64,000 nt of DNA from Mya arenaria. Lineage: Eukaryota > Mollusca > Bivalvia > Myida > Myidae. Position numbers and translations under genes: made by a program. Below are positions 35,703 to 48,640 of the stretch, piece after piece (position 1 is the first letter of the stretch; every line of letters begins with the position of its first letter). The notes below the pieces were generated by a model. The model was not told the origin of the DNA and did not search any database. It saw only the letters and a list, made by a program, of their open reading frames with translations. Location of the stretch: contig NC_069130.1 in the NCBI RefSeq assembly GCF_026914265.1, positions 41,780,429 to 41,844,428 of the forward strand. Reading direction: 5' to 3'.

Positions 35703-38406
35703 TTTTTATATCCTCAACTTTACATTCATTTTATATATTGGCTTATTTTCAATATACTCAAGTATGTATCAAAATAACAAAATATGACTAAGATATTTTC
35801 AATTTACGACTTAAATTGACTTAGATTTTTCATTGGACGGGTTCCAGGACTGCCAAAACCAAGTTAATGGGAACACCTAGTGGCATATTATTTTCATATT
35901 TCAAATTGTTTATGTTAAGTTGCAGTCGATCAAAGGATGCAAACAAATCAAGCAAGCATTTGCAATGGTCAATTTAAAGAAATGAGATAGCACAATAGCC
36001 CTGTTGTTGGTTCTTGAAAACATTTGGAGGATTGTTCAGATTGTTGTGAAAGTTAACAATGTGACTAACGATATTGTTGTTATCTTGTAGACATAAAAAG
36101 TTGATGATATCCTCATATGTATTTGAATAAGACAGGTACTGTTAAAACAGCATTTGTTACAAATACTGCAGATCACAAGTGAATTCATTAATCTTCTAGA
36201 GAAGTTAAGACTTAAAAGTTAACACTTCTATAATTAATACTTGCTTACTTTAACAAATTTCTAAACAATCGGCCCAGTATTTTCAAAACAGTATTAAGAC
36301 TTTCCCATTCATGTTTCAGAATGCCATGAAGACAACCTCACCTCCCTCCAGCAGCTTTGGGCTGAGCATTCCGTCAAGTAAGCAAGGAGTTTGACTTGCC
36401 TTATTAGAATTTGTTTTTCACTGGCGTTTGTGCTGGTTCTAAAGCATGTAAAGTGGTGTTTAAATGATTGACAGCGGTCAATTGATTTATTTTCAATTTT
36501 ATTTATTTCAATCTTTATTTTTTACAACAGTGAAGAAAGTAATATTAAATTAAGCTTAGTCACACAGTCACACTCATGTCATGTTGCGCGAGAGTGTGGT
36601 CTTATGCTGTGGGGGAAATAGGAGAACTCAGAGAAAATTTACTTATCCATCTTGCTGACAACCCCTGGCTGATCAAACTTTTATTGATAACATCTCTTCT
36701 TATTTTTTCACAGAGCAACAATGGTGAAGAGCATGCTGAATGACCTTGAGAAAGCTAAAGTGGAAACAGGTACGGAGGTGTTCTGGTTATATTTATTTTC
36801 ACACAACTTTTGGGATAGCTGAAAGCTGATGTGAGTTACTGATGTAAATCACTCTCGAGTCAGTTGCCTGAGCAGAAACCAGTACTGTGTCCTTTCTAAG
36901 AGGCCATTAGAATGTTCCCATGGTTTGTGAACCTGAGACCTGTTGGGTTACGGGCAGACACCTAAATCACTAGACCACTCACACCCTTAAAAAGGGCCCC
37001 TAGATTTGGAGAGATGTTTTATGCAATCTTTAGCTTGTTTGTTGTTCAATAGAAATTGTATTGCCATTCACTAATGTTGTCCTTACTGTAGGTCTACAAT
37101 ACCCTATATACCAGAAACCATTCAGAATATTTACATTAAACTTGGTTCGTATTTGACAAAGCCTGTTCTAGGGATGCACAACATTATTGATACCTAGTTC
37201 TGCAATTTATGGATTATCGAAACAGAAAGTGAAATAATAATGATATGAACAGAGAAACCTAATTAATTACCATACATTACCAATTTTTATTTCAACGATA
37301 TATTGAGATATGCTTATGAAATATTGTTCTAGATCTCGATGCTTAGCCAATAATACCCGTCCGCAGCAAGTGCTAATACACATATATATAGCCCTGGATT
37401 AAAAATGGACAAGTCTTGGCATATTTATGTGTTCCTCCTGTTTATGAACCCTTTTATAAATATTCAGATATTTGACACTTATCTATGTAGTTAAAGTTGT
37501 AGTTTTACTTCTGACAAAAAACAAAATTCAAATAATGAGTTTTAAATTATGAAAGCCTTTTTGATGTGTAAGTTTTCAAACATTCTCAGGTTTATTATAA
37601 ACAAAAAGTCTCATCAAGATGGCATGATTCACTTTACATGTATTGTAAGTTACAGTTGATGTATCGGACACTCAAATATTTGTGAGACAATATTCGGGTG
37701 ATAAATGAACCAGTAAATGTGCTTCTTATTCTTTTATCTACTGTAAATTGGATTTGAACTCATCTTTCTGTCATTTTTTCAGACTGTGACATTGCGCCCT
37801 GGTGTGATCTGAGTCACCCTTTACTGATGCAGTCTGAATGGCTCGTAGAAGACAGGAATCCTAAGGTGCTGATGGAGAGACAGGGAGGCTGTAAGTAGTC
37901 CGTACAACAGGGTTGTTCAAGTTCAGGAGTAAGTTGAATATGATCAATTATGACCAAATACAATTAATTGTCACCAATTTCAGGCTCAACCAATCAATTT
38001 TTGATTATAATTGATCATCGGAACATTGCTGAAAATAATCAGTAGTTGGAGACTACAATAAGTATATAGAGGTCACTTTGGCAGTCTGTCAACCTTCTCT
38101 GTCTGTAGGTTAATATCATTTTAAGACATAAACTACTTCCGAATCTACAGTTTGTCATGGAACGACTTCACATTTGGTAGAAACCACACCCATGATGAAA
38201 AGTAGTTCCTGAAAAAGTTTTATTGACTTTGATTAAGTCAGCTTTATAGTGTAATTGCCCTTGCAATCATCATATATCACCTATTACTTATTGTAAAACG
38301 ATTGACATTGATGTTTATTAATCACAAACTTGAAGAATATTCATTTGCCCAGACTTGTATTTGTATTCAGATGACCTTAACCATGACAGGAGTCCAAATG
38401 ACTAAA

Positions 38407-38718
38407 AGGCGCACAATATAGGTTGATGCCAAAAGTATTTATTTTTAGTTTTAAAGCATTTTCATGTCTAACTCATTTGACTCAAATGATAAAAAAGCAT
38501 ATAACAGATAAAAAAATACTAACCTTAAAAATTGGGTTTGTGGAAATAATAGCGATGTGGCCACAATTTCCAGAGTTAAAAAAATGCAAAAATATTGCTA
38601 TTTCTTTATCTCTATGTAAATGATATGCTGTTGTTTTTGGTTTTGATCATTAAATCAAATGAGATAAACATGATTTATTTTTATTTTTTATTTTTGAATC
38701 AGCCTGTATTGTGCGCCT
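38407..38718. mobile_element. TTAA-type MITE, 312 bp (family A)
   Basis: Ends AGGCGCACAATATAGGTTGATGC and GAATCAGCCTGTATTGTGCGCCT are inverted; the right flank is TTAA and the left flank is degraded (TAAA). Same family and length as 13911-14223. Lies in the last PUS3 intron. Confidence 0.8.
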
Positions 38719-39056
38719 TTAAGCCTTTCAAGAGCCCATATTATTAAAACAAACACATTTGATAAAATGTATACATGGTAACTTACAGAAGCTTCTCAAT
38801 TTATTTGTTTGTGAATGATGTAGAGATGTGTTTGATGTTGACATGTGTATACTTAGGTGCATGAAATGATGCCAATTTTTTTATTACAGTGACCCTTGAC
38901 GAGATGATAGCATCACATGAGTCGAGAAAACAGCGATGGAGAGAAAATGCTGAAATTGAAGTGCAGGACGATAGCAGTGAAGAGGAGATTACGTCACGGA
39001 AACGTCAACGGCTTGAAATTGATAAGCCTAGCCACATAGATGATAAGCCATTTTGA

Positions 39057-39332
39057 ACATTAGATAAACCCAAGTCCGGAGAGAATAAGGATCCTCACAT
39101 AATTTATGGAGAAAACAATAAAGAAGATGATGACACTGTAAGGGACATTGATGGAGAAACTACTGATATGAAGGCTGATAAAGATATCTGCGATTCTAAA
39201 ACCTCTCTTAAAGATAATGGGGAGGAAAACTTGGAGACATCAGAGAATGGTATGAAAGGAGAAGAGAAAGTGAGAAGAAGTACACAAAAAGAGATTGGGG
39301 AAAGCTCAGTTATAAGTCAAACTGGGGAATGA
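39057..39332 (+). other. Open acidic extension after the PUS3 TGA
   Basis: The PUS3 frame continues for 91 codons after the TGA at 39054-39056, to a TGA at 39330-39332. It is rich in Asp, Glu, Lys and Asn (TLDKPKSGENKD, DDDTVRDIDGE). DKPS and DDKPF before the TGA and LDKPKS after it look like one continuous motif series. Confidence 0.6.
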
Positions 39333-41455
39333 GTCATTTCCTTTGATAATTGTCATGAGAAATTCTCAGTCCAATGATTAATTTGAAAAATAAGATGTTA
39401 ATCAGGATATTGTTGTAGAATACATTGAAATTTATTTGCAAGGATTAATGCTATTGAGAATTTTGAAACATGGATATAATGGAATCGTGTTGAAATACAA
39501 ACTGATTGAGAAAAGTTATTTCATTTTTAAATTTACTGTACATCAGGTAACGATACTGACCAATTTGACAGAGAATATCTCACGACAAACACAGAGGTTA
39601 ATAATGACACATATTACTTGATGACTTATACTGCAATAAGACATGGACTCAAGCTGCTCAAGGTATAGGAAAGGCAAAGTGTTAGAGAAGAACCTGGATG
39701 AAGACTTTTACCAGTTGTATGGTAGAAGGGTGATATTTGGTGATCATTATTCCAATGTCAAGGCAAGTTGTTAGAATTAGAGAGGAGAGCGTAGTGGAGA
39801 AGGTCAAGGTTAATGGTGTTTATGACACTGAGGTCAATGTATGGAGAAAGGGACATTGAAAAGGTCATGGTCTTAGATGAAAAACAAGGTCAATGTTGTT
39901 CATCACTCTAAGGTCAAGGTCTGTTATTCAAGTCAGAGTGGAGAGAAGGTCATGGCTTCAGAGAAAAAAAAACAAGATCAAGGGTTTTCATTACGCTTAA
40001 GGTCAAGGCCAGAATTTCATGTTAGAGAGGAGAGAATAGTTGAAAAGGTCAAAGCTGTGGAAAAAAGAAACAAAACAAACAAGGTTTTTATCAGTGGAGT
40101 TGTATATAATGGGTGCTATACATTGTATGTTTGAGGTTCATTACCCTATGTGTGTACGGTCAAGGCCAGTAGTTTGCATTTAACCATGTGAGCCACTGCA
40201 GTTGGACCAAAATCAAATGAATTGAACTGATATTCATCATTAATCTGTCACATAGAATTGAGTTAAGCATGTTTACCTTGTTTTCTTGTACTCTAGATAT
40301 ATGGAGTTATTGAGCATATGTCAGGCTTTTTTGTGTTGTGGTAATTTTGACCACTATTTTGGTTAAGTGCTTTCTGTGTGTATTGGTTGCTGTTGATTGC
40401 CTTATTTTAGAGAGGCACTTTTTTCAGATTTGTTAGTTCTGGTCAATTTTACAAGGCCATTATTTAATTTTTTCGAAAGCACTGATAAATTGATTAATTC
40501 GCTAGGTTTTATATTTGTGGTCTGCTGTTGCATGAAAACTAAACCCTCCCAAAATGCAACATCATTGAGGGTTGCTTGTAGAAAAAGAAATAAATCCGTT
40601 TGGTCTGCTGGAACTTACAACAGCCTTGCTGGAGGTCTTCAATATGTTTTTTTTTTATCATGATCGTGAATTTTATATAAAAAAAATTGAAATATGTAAA
40701 ATGTGTGTTTTACACATTGTCTTCTGTTTTATTGGTTTGTTAACTAAATTTATATTTTATGTTATGTTGCCATGGAAATGGGACCATTGTTTACATTGTA
40801 TACTTCCATTGTTGTTGATAAAGCATTAGAATATATGAATATTGATATTAATACTCCTGCAAAATAAGTTTGAAGGGAGGCGGTATATTGAAAGTCATCA
40901 TAGGATTGGTCTGTTGGGGGGATAGTCAGTTGGCAAACAATTGTGGAGCGAACGACTCCCATAGTTTTAGAGATATCTCTGTGATCTTAGGTACACATTT
41001 CCACCATGATGGTTAATTATTGCCTTATATATTTTTCGTGGCCTGTCATCATCTCGTCTTACACTTTCAGTTACATGCCCGAAAGTATCATTTTTGGGCT
41101 ATAATGGGGTTTGTGGAGTGACAACTCCCACAGTTTAATAAGAGGGTTTACTCTGATTCTTGTTTAATTGGTTGAAATTACCATTATTATTAAAAAGTAT
41201 TTGAAAGTAAATGACGAATACAAAAATCTTGTTGAGAGAATTTACAGTAACTGTCATGATATTTTAGAAAAAGTAATTTTTCCAAGAGCTACCTGCAGTT
41301 CAGTTTAAGCTTTATTAAGGAGTTTAATACCGTTGATGCACGTTCTTTTGTCATAAAGTATTTAAGTACTGAACAAAGTGTAATCCACTTTACCCACTTT
41401 TTTCACTGTTTTTCGTGTGTGTGTTATCTATCCTAGTATATTATGTACAGTACAA
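39333..41455. other. PUS3 downstream region, no gene
   Basis: About 39760-40130 holds diverged repeats of roughly 100 bp containing AAGGTCAAGGTC-like motifs. A pair of similar stretches (GTGGAGCGAACGACTCCC and GTGGAGTGACAACTCCC) lies near 40942 and 41113. No coding sequence recognised. Confidence 0.4.
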
Positions 41456-41660
41456 TGGTAAAAGAGTGGAGATGTAGACTATACCACATTTGAACGTTTT
41501 AGTGTATTATCGACACGGTTAAGACGGTAAAGGAGTGAAGATGTAGACTATACCACATTTTAATGATTTAGCGTATTATCGACACGGTTAAGACGGTAAA
41601 GGCGTGAAGCTGTACATTATACCACATTTTAATGTCTTAGTGTATTATCGACTTGCTTGG
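41456..41660. repeat. Three-copy ~69-bp tandem repeat
   Basis: Copies start GGTAAA(A/G)G(A/G)GTG at about 41456, 41526 and 41595 and share TATACCACATTT and GTGTATTATCGAC. Diverged from one another. Confidence 0.85.
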
Positions 41661-41848
41661 TCAAAGGGTACATCAGAATGTAGATATTTTGTGTTGTGGA
41701 CGTGTAGCTAATTTTGAATGTTAAATGTTGCCGAGGTAGTCTTTATCATTCCAAATATACATTTTCAGATCACGTTGTATTTAAATTGTAATGTATACAC
41801 TCATTAAGGTACTCACCATGGCATGGTCTCGCAGTATTCATGTTCAGG

Positions 41849-44741
41849 TAAGCCATCCATCATCAGGATGCAAAGATGTGTTAGTGCATTAAGGTAAGCC
41901 ATTAATCATTAGGATGCAAAGATGTGTTAGTGCATTAAGGTATGCCATCCATCATAAGGATGCAAAGATGTGTTAGTGCATTACGGTAAGCCATCCATCA
42001 TAAAGATGCAAAGATGTGTTAGTGCATTAAAGTACGCCATCCATCATAAGGATGCAAAGATGTGTTAGTGCATTACGGTATGCCATCCATCTTAAGGATG
42101 CAAAAAAGAGAAAGTGCATTAAGGTAAGCCATCCATCATAAGGATGCAAAGATGTGTAAGTGCATTAAGTTAAGCCATCCATCATAAGGATGCAAAGATG
42201 TGTTAGTGCATTACGGTACACCATCCATCATAAGGATGCAAAGATGTGTTAGTGCATTACGGTATGCCATCCATCATAAGGATGCAAAGATGTGTTAGTG
42301 CATTACGGTACACCATCCATCATAAGGATGCAAAGATGTGTGAGTGCATTAAGGTAAGCCATCCATCATAAGGATGCAAAGATGTGTGAGTGCATTACGG
42401 TACACCATCCATCATAAGAATGCAAAGATGTGTGAGTGCATTACGGTACACCATCCATTATAAGGATGCAAAGATGTGTGAGTGCATTAAGGTAAGCCAT
42501 CCATCATAAGGATGCAAAGATGTGTTAGTGCATTACGGTATGCCATCCATCATAAGGATGCAAAGATGTGTGAGTGCATTACGGTATGCCATCCATCATA
42601 AGGATGCAAAGATGTGTTAGTGCATTACGGTAAGCCATCCATCAGAAGGATGCAAAGATGTGTAAGTGCATTACGGTACACCATCCATCATAAGGATGCA
42701 AAGATGTGTGAGTGCATTAAGGTAAGCCATCCATCATAAGGATGCAAAGATGTGTAAGTGCATTACGGTACACCATCCATCATAAGGATGCAAAGATGTG
42801 TAAGTGCATTAAGGTAAGCCATCCATCATAAGGATGCAAAGATGTGTAAGTGCATTAGGATACGCTATCCACCATAAGGATGCAAAGATGTGTAAGTGCA
42901 TTACGGTACACCATCCATCATAAGGATGCAAAGATGTGTAAGCGAATTAAGGTAAGCCATCCATCATAAGGATGCAAAGATGTGTTAGTGCATTACGGTA
43001 CACCATCCATCATAAGGAAGCAAAGATTTGTAAATGCATTAAGGTAAGCCATCCATCATAAGGATGCAAAGATGTGTGAGCGAATTAAGGTAAGCCATCC
43101 ATCATAAGGATGCAAAGATATGTTAGTGCATTACGGTACACCATCCATCATAAGGAAGCAAAGATGTGTAAGTGCATTAAGGTAAGCCATCCATCATAAG
43201 GATGCAAAGATGTGTTAGTGCATTACGGTATGCCATCCATCATAAGGATGCAAAGATGTGTTAGTGCATTACGGTATGCCATCCATCATAAAGATGCAAA
43301 GATGTGTGAGTGCATTACGGTATGCCATCCATCATAAGGATGCAAAGATGTGTTAGTGCATTACGGTAAGCCATCCATCAGAAGGATGCAAAGATGTGTA
43401 AGTGCATTACGGTACACCATCCATCATAAGGATGCAAAGATGTGTGAGTGCATTAAGGTAAGCCATCCATCATAAGGATGCAAAGATGTGTAAGTGCATT
43501 ACGGTACACCATCCATCATAAGGATGCAAAGATGTTTAAGTGCATTAAGGTAAGCCATCCATCATAAGGATGCAAAGATGTGTAAGTGCATTAGGATACG
43601 CTATCCACCATAAGGATGCAAAGATGTGTAAGTGCATTACGGTACACCATCCATCATAAGGATGCAAAGATGTGTAAGCGAATTAAGGTAAGCCATCCAT
43701 CATAAGGATGCAAAGATGTGTTAGTGCATTACGGTACACCATCCATCATAAGGAAGCAAAGATGTGTAAATGCATTAAGGTAAGCCATCCATCATAAGGA
43801 TGCAAAGATGTGTGAGCGAATTAAGGTAAGCCATCCATCATAAGGATGCAAAGATATGTTAGTGCATTACGGTACACCATCCATCATAAGGAAGCAAAGA
43901 TGTGTAAGTGCATTAAGGTAAGCCATCCATCATAAGGATGCAAAGATGTGTTAGTGCATTACGGTATGCCATCCATCATAAGGATGCAAAGATGTGTTAG
44001 TGCATTACGGTATGCCATCCATCATAAAGATGCAAAGATGTGTTAGTGCATTACGGTACACCATCCATCATAAGGATGCAAAGATGTGTAAGTGCATTAC
44101 GGTACACCATCCATCATAAGGATGCAAAGATGTGTAAGTGCATTAAGGTAAGCCATCCATCATAAGGATGCAAAGATGTGTAAGTGCATTACGGTACACC
44201 ATCCATCATAAGGATGCAAAGATGTGTTAGTGCATTACGGTATGCCATCCATCATAAGGATGGAAAGATGTGTTAGTGCATTACGGTATGCCATCCATCA
44301 TAAGGATGCAAAGATGTGTTAGTGCATTACGGTACACCATCCATCATAAGGATGCAAAGATGTGTAAGTGCATTACGGTACACCATCCATCATAAGGATG
44401 CAAAGATGTGTAAGTGCATTAAGGTAAGCCATCCATCATAAGGATGCAAAGATGTGTAAGTGCATTACGGTACACCATCCATCATAAGGATGCAAAGATG
44501 TGTTAGTGCATTACGGTATGCCATCCATCATAAGGATGCAAAGATGTGTTAGTGCATTACGGTATGCCATCCATCATAAGGATGCAAAGATGTGTTAGTG
44601 CATTACGGTATGCCATCCATCTTAAGGATGCAAAGATGTGTTAGTGCATTAAGGTAAGTCATCCATCTTAAGGATGCAAAAAAGAGAAAGTGCATTAAGG
44701 TAAGCCATCCATCATAAGGATGCAAAGATGTGTAAGTGCAT
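41849..44741. repeat. 46-bp minisatellite, about 63 copies, with 736-bp higher-order repeat
   Basis: The monomer runs GGTAAGCCATCCATCATAAGGA then TGCAAAGATGTGTTAGTGCATTAC, with three main variants (GGTAAGCC, GGTACACC, GGTATGCC). Rare variants recur exactly 736 bp (16 monomers) apart, for example GGATACGC at 42858 and 43594, and GGAAGCAAAG at about 43015 and 43751. The variant with AAAAAAGAGAAAG at 42100 returns near the right end (56 monomers later). Each monomer has a CATCC/GGATG hairpin. Confidence 0.95.
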
Positions 44742-44860
44742 TTTAGATATTGACAACGAGATTATTTCTATGTTTAATCTATATTCCTGAACCATCATTT
44801 TATTTTATGGATTTCATTTTTGAATAACACCATAATGATGCTACTATTATAATATGATTA

Positions 44861-45080
44861 AAGGGAGGTAATATAACATTTATGTTATGAGGTAATATAA
44901 CATTTATGTTATGATATATTAAAGGGAGGTAATATAACATTTATGTTATGATATATTAAAGGGAGGTAATATAACATTTATGTTATGATATATTAAAGGG
45001 AGGTAATATAACATTTATGTTATGATATATTAAAGGGAGGCAATATAACATTTATGTTATGATATAATAAAGGGAGGTAA
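44861..45080. repeat. 37-bp tandem repeat, about six copies
   Basis: Unit AAAGGGAGGTAATATAACAT followed by TTATGTTATGATATATT; each unit carries the palindrome ATAACAT-TT-ATGTTAT. The left copies are shortened. Confidence 0.9.
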
Positions 45081-45089
45081 TAAAACCAA

Positions 45090-46200
45090 ATTTAAATATG
45101 ATTATTCAGCAATTTTATTAATATAATTATTTAATAAAATAATGTCTATATTAAAATGCTTTAACTAAAAAGAAACTGGAACTTAACGTTTTGTAACTTT
45201 TAAACAAAACTTTACCAGTATCAATTTGTTCCATTGATGTTGGATGGATTACCTTAATAAACTTTGTATGTAACATCTTGCTGTTTACTGAATCTATATT
45301 ATACATTTTGAAACAGAATATAAGGTAACATGTGCCAAACATCACAGATATACTTGTATGCATCATACTATTGCTTCAAGAAATCATTAAATTCAAACAT
45401 TGCTGAATGTTGTTACAATTTATAAAAATCAGCAATGTATACTTTTCTAGTAAGTTCAGCATTATGTAATGGTCAAAGGTTACCTGGCTTAGTGTTTGAG
45501 ATTATCTTTTGTCTAATTGTCTTTTGTCAATAATGGCTGACTGCAGATTTACAGATTTGAGGAATAATACCATCCTATTCGACAAAATATAATTTCAAAC
45601 ACTATTTTTTTATCACTTAAACATCAGATATAAATAGATATTATATGCTGTGCGATGTCAAACTTACGATTTTTACTCAATGTGCTTTTTCAGAGAGGTG
45701 CTTTTATATGATGTTTTAGATATTTGTAGAATAATTTTATGGATTAAAATTTACTCACAGAATTGTTGTTTGAGATTTTTCAGAAATTACCATATTCAAT
45801 TATTGGTATTTATAGTCTAGTCATATAGTTAACTGTCTGTATTGTTTAATTGTTGGATATGGTGTTATGTACATATTTACATGTTTTAATATTTTAAAAA
45901 AGATTGTAAAAAAGAAAAGCAAAGTTATTTAGTAGAAATGTTACAGTTTCAATGAGATGTTTAAAATATATAAGTCTGGTGAAGTGTGTTTTTTACAGAG
46001 TTTTAAAATTTATCCTAGCTCTGTTTACTGTATTGATTGATATTTTTAGCATTTAAAACATTCTGGTCCGTTTCCTTGGATGCGTCTTGTGTTTGTCAGT
46101 AACTTATTTGGCATTGAATAAAACATCAAAATATTTGTAGAGTTGTGTTTAAAATTGCATGTATTTGTGGATAAGTGAAGTTCACATGTTACTTATCCAA
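45090..46200. other. AT-rich interval, no gene seen
   Basis: No domain, RNA gene or repeat recognised in this stretch. Confidence 0.4.
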
Positions 46201-46239
46201 CGATACATAACATCAATCCTTATTATGAAGAAGAAGGAT

Positions 46240-48175
46240 CTATATTTCGGGAACATGTACATTGTATATCACTGGTTGGTTATTAAGAAACAGAATCTAT
46301 AACTCTAGAACATGTACAGTGTATATCACTGGTTGATGATTAAGAAACAGATTCTATAACTCTAGAACATGTACATTGTATATCACTGGTTGGTGATCAA
46401 GAAACAGATTCTATAACTCTAGAACATGTACATTGTATATCACTGGTTGGTGACTAAGAAACAGATTCTATAACTCTAGAACATGTACAGTGTATATCAC
46501 TGGTTGGTGATTAAGAAACAGATTCTAAAACTCTAGAACATGTACATTGTATATCAATAGTTGATCATTAAGAAGCAGATTCTATAACTCTAGAACATGT
46601 ACAGTGTATATCACTGGTTGGTGATTAAGAAACAGATTCTATAACTCTAGAACATGTACATTGTATATCAATAGTTGATCATTAAGAAGCAGATTCTATA
46701 ACTCTAGAACATGTACAGTGTATATCACTGGTTGGTGATTAAGAAGCAGATTCTATAACTCTAGAACATGTACATCGTATATCACTGGTTGGTGATTAAG
46801 AAGCAGATTCTATAATTCTAGAACATGTACATTGCACATCAATAGTTGATCATTAAGAAGCAGATTCTATAACTCTAGAATATGTACATCGTATATCAAT
46901 AGTTGATGATTAAGAAGCAGATTCTATAACTATAGAACATGTACATTGTATATCACTGGTTGATGATTAAGAAGCAGATTCTATAACTCTAGGACATGTA
47001 CATTGTTTACCACTGGTTGGTGATTAAGAAGCAGATTCTATAACTCTAGGACATGTACATTGTTTATCACTGGTTGGTGATTAAGAAGCAGATTCTATAA
47101 CTCTAGGACATGTACATCGTATATCACTGGTTGATGATTAAGAAGCAGATTCTATAACTCTAGGACATGTACATTGTTTTTCACTGGTTGGTGATTAAGA
47201 AGCAGATTCTATAACTCTAGATCATGTACATTGTTTATCACTGGTTGGTGATTAAGAAGCAGATTCTATAACTCTAGGACATGTACATTGTATACCAGTG
47301 GTTGATGATTAAGAAGCAGATTCTATAACTTTAGGACATGTACATTGTTTATCACTGGTTGGTGATTAAGAAGCAGATTCTATAACTCTAGAACATGTAC
47401 ATTGTATATCACTGGTTGATGATTAAGAAGCAGATTCTATAACTCTAGATCATGTACATTGTATATCACTGGTTGATGATTAAGAAGCAGATTCTATAAC
47501 TCTAGAACATGTGCATTGTTTATCACTGGTTGGTGATTAAGAAGCAGATTCTATAACTCTAGGACATGTACATTGTTTATCACTGGTTGGTGATTAAGAA
47601 ACAGATTCTATAACTCTAGGACATGTACATCGTATATCACTGGTTGATGATTAAAAAGCAGATTCTATAACTCTAGGACATGTACATTGTTTATCACTGG
47701 TTGGTGATTAAGATGCAGATTCTATAACTCTAGATCATGTACATTGTTTATCACTGGTTGGTGATTAAGAAGCAGATTCTATAACTCTAGGACATGTACA
47801 TCGTATATCACTGGTTGATGATTAAGAAGCAGATTCTATAACTCTAGGATATGTACATTGTTTATCACTGGTCGGTGATTAAGAAGCAGATTCTATAACT
47901 CTAGAACATGTACATTGTATATCACTGGTTGGTGATTAAGAAGCAGATTCTATAACTCTAGAACATGTACATTGTATATCACTGCTTGATCATTAAGAAG
48001 CAGATTCTATAACTCTAGAACATGTACAGTGTATATCGCTGCTTGATCATTAAGAAGCAGATTCTATAATTCTAGAACATGTACAGTGTATATCACTGGT
48101 TGGTGATTAAGAAACAGAATCTATAACTCTAGAACATGTACAGTGTATATCAATTGTTGATCACTAAAAACAGAA
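46240..48175. repeat. 57-bp minisatellite, about 34 copies
   Basis: Unit GATTAAGAAGCAGATTCTAT then AACTCTAGAACATGTACATTG then TATATCACTGGTTGGT. It contains palindromes TCTAGA and ACATGT. Variants (GGTTGGT, GGTTGAT, AGTTGAT; TATATC or TTTATC) alternate. Copies at both edges are the most diverged. Confidence 0.95.
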
Positions 48176-48194
48176 TGTATAATTCTGGAACATG

Positions 48195-48636
48195 CACATT
48201 GAAAGGGGTACATTGGAGTCACCCTGTGGTAGGTTGGCCGGTGGGTCGGTCGGTCGCTGGGTCGGTCCGATGCAAACTTATTGATGGAATTCAATTAAAC
48301 TTCATACAATGATAGAACATACTGAAAGGAAGTGCAGTGTGCAAGAACCATAACTCTATTTTAGAGCTCTATTATATTACAGAGTTATTACCCTTAGTTA
48401 CTTATTCTTGCGTTTTAACTGTTGCCATTGAGCAATTTTACTAAGATTTATGAACGAACACCGAAAGGCAATTGGCGGGTGCTCATTTGAACAGATACCT
48501 GTCAATTCAAGCCCAAAATAGCTCAATTTCCAATAGCGTTACTAAAACTTTTTGGCTAGCTAGTTTAAATTTCACCATTTGCAGTCCGGTCATGCCAAAA
48601 TATAAATAATTAACATTGACTTACAATCGAAACATA
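48195..48636. other. (GGTC)n stretch and flanking non-coding sequence
   Basis: AAGGGGTACATTGGAGTCACCCT followed by a GGTCGGTCGG run to about 48270 resembles the start of a pearl-type element, but no tandem core follows. The remainder has no feature. Confidence 0.4.
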
Positions 48637-48640
48637 TTAA

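Larger units (their letters stand above)
26752..39056 (+). pseudogene. PUS3: PUS3-like tRNA pseudouridine synthase, apparently damaged
   Basis: PUS3 (TruA family) makes pseudouridine at positions 38/39 of tRNA anticodon arms. Recognised exons: 26752-26894, 27022-27162, 27523-27583, 28695-28800, 29757-29817, 30994-31245, 32677-32803, 36320-36377, 36714-36769, 37783-37890 and 38890-39056, all with GT/AG borders. Landmarks are a coiled-coil start (ELMSRIRQLETHVKVL), YTIRHVALKVMYLGHDYTGYAG, the catalytic loop CGRTDKGVSAFGQ, LAWAPIDPDFSARFSC, YDFRNFSKFN, AFLWHQIRSI, and VVDELLNIEKNPRKPQY. Three defects are visible. A TAG (where CAG is expected) follows KVL in the first recognised exon. The exon between CGRTDKGVSAFGQ and DKTTEIRYCHVLNR is missing and the flanking phases do not match. 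A TGA comes after DDKPF although the frame stays open 91 more codons. The start-codon exon was not found; translation might instead begin at a later Met (MPRMAMKRKKK). It could be a decayed copy, a null allele, or a misassembled good gene. Confidence 0.8.

Noticed and set aside
40397-40829. Two overlapping plus-strand frames of 85-88 codons downstream of PUS3
   Set aside because: Hydrophobic AT-rich chance frames; no splice signals or domain.
41849-44741. CRISPR-like array
   Set aside because: Whole 46-bp units repeat with no unique spacers; the context is an animal nuclear genome; it is a minisatellite.
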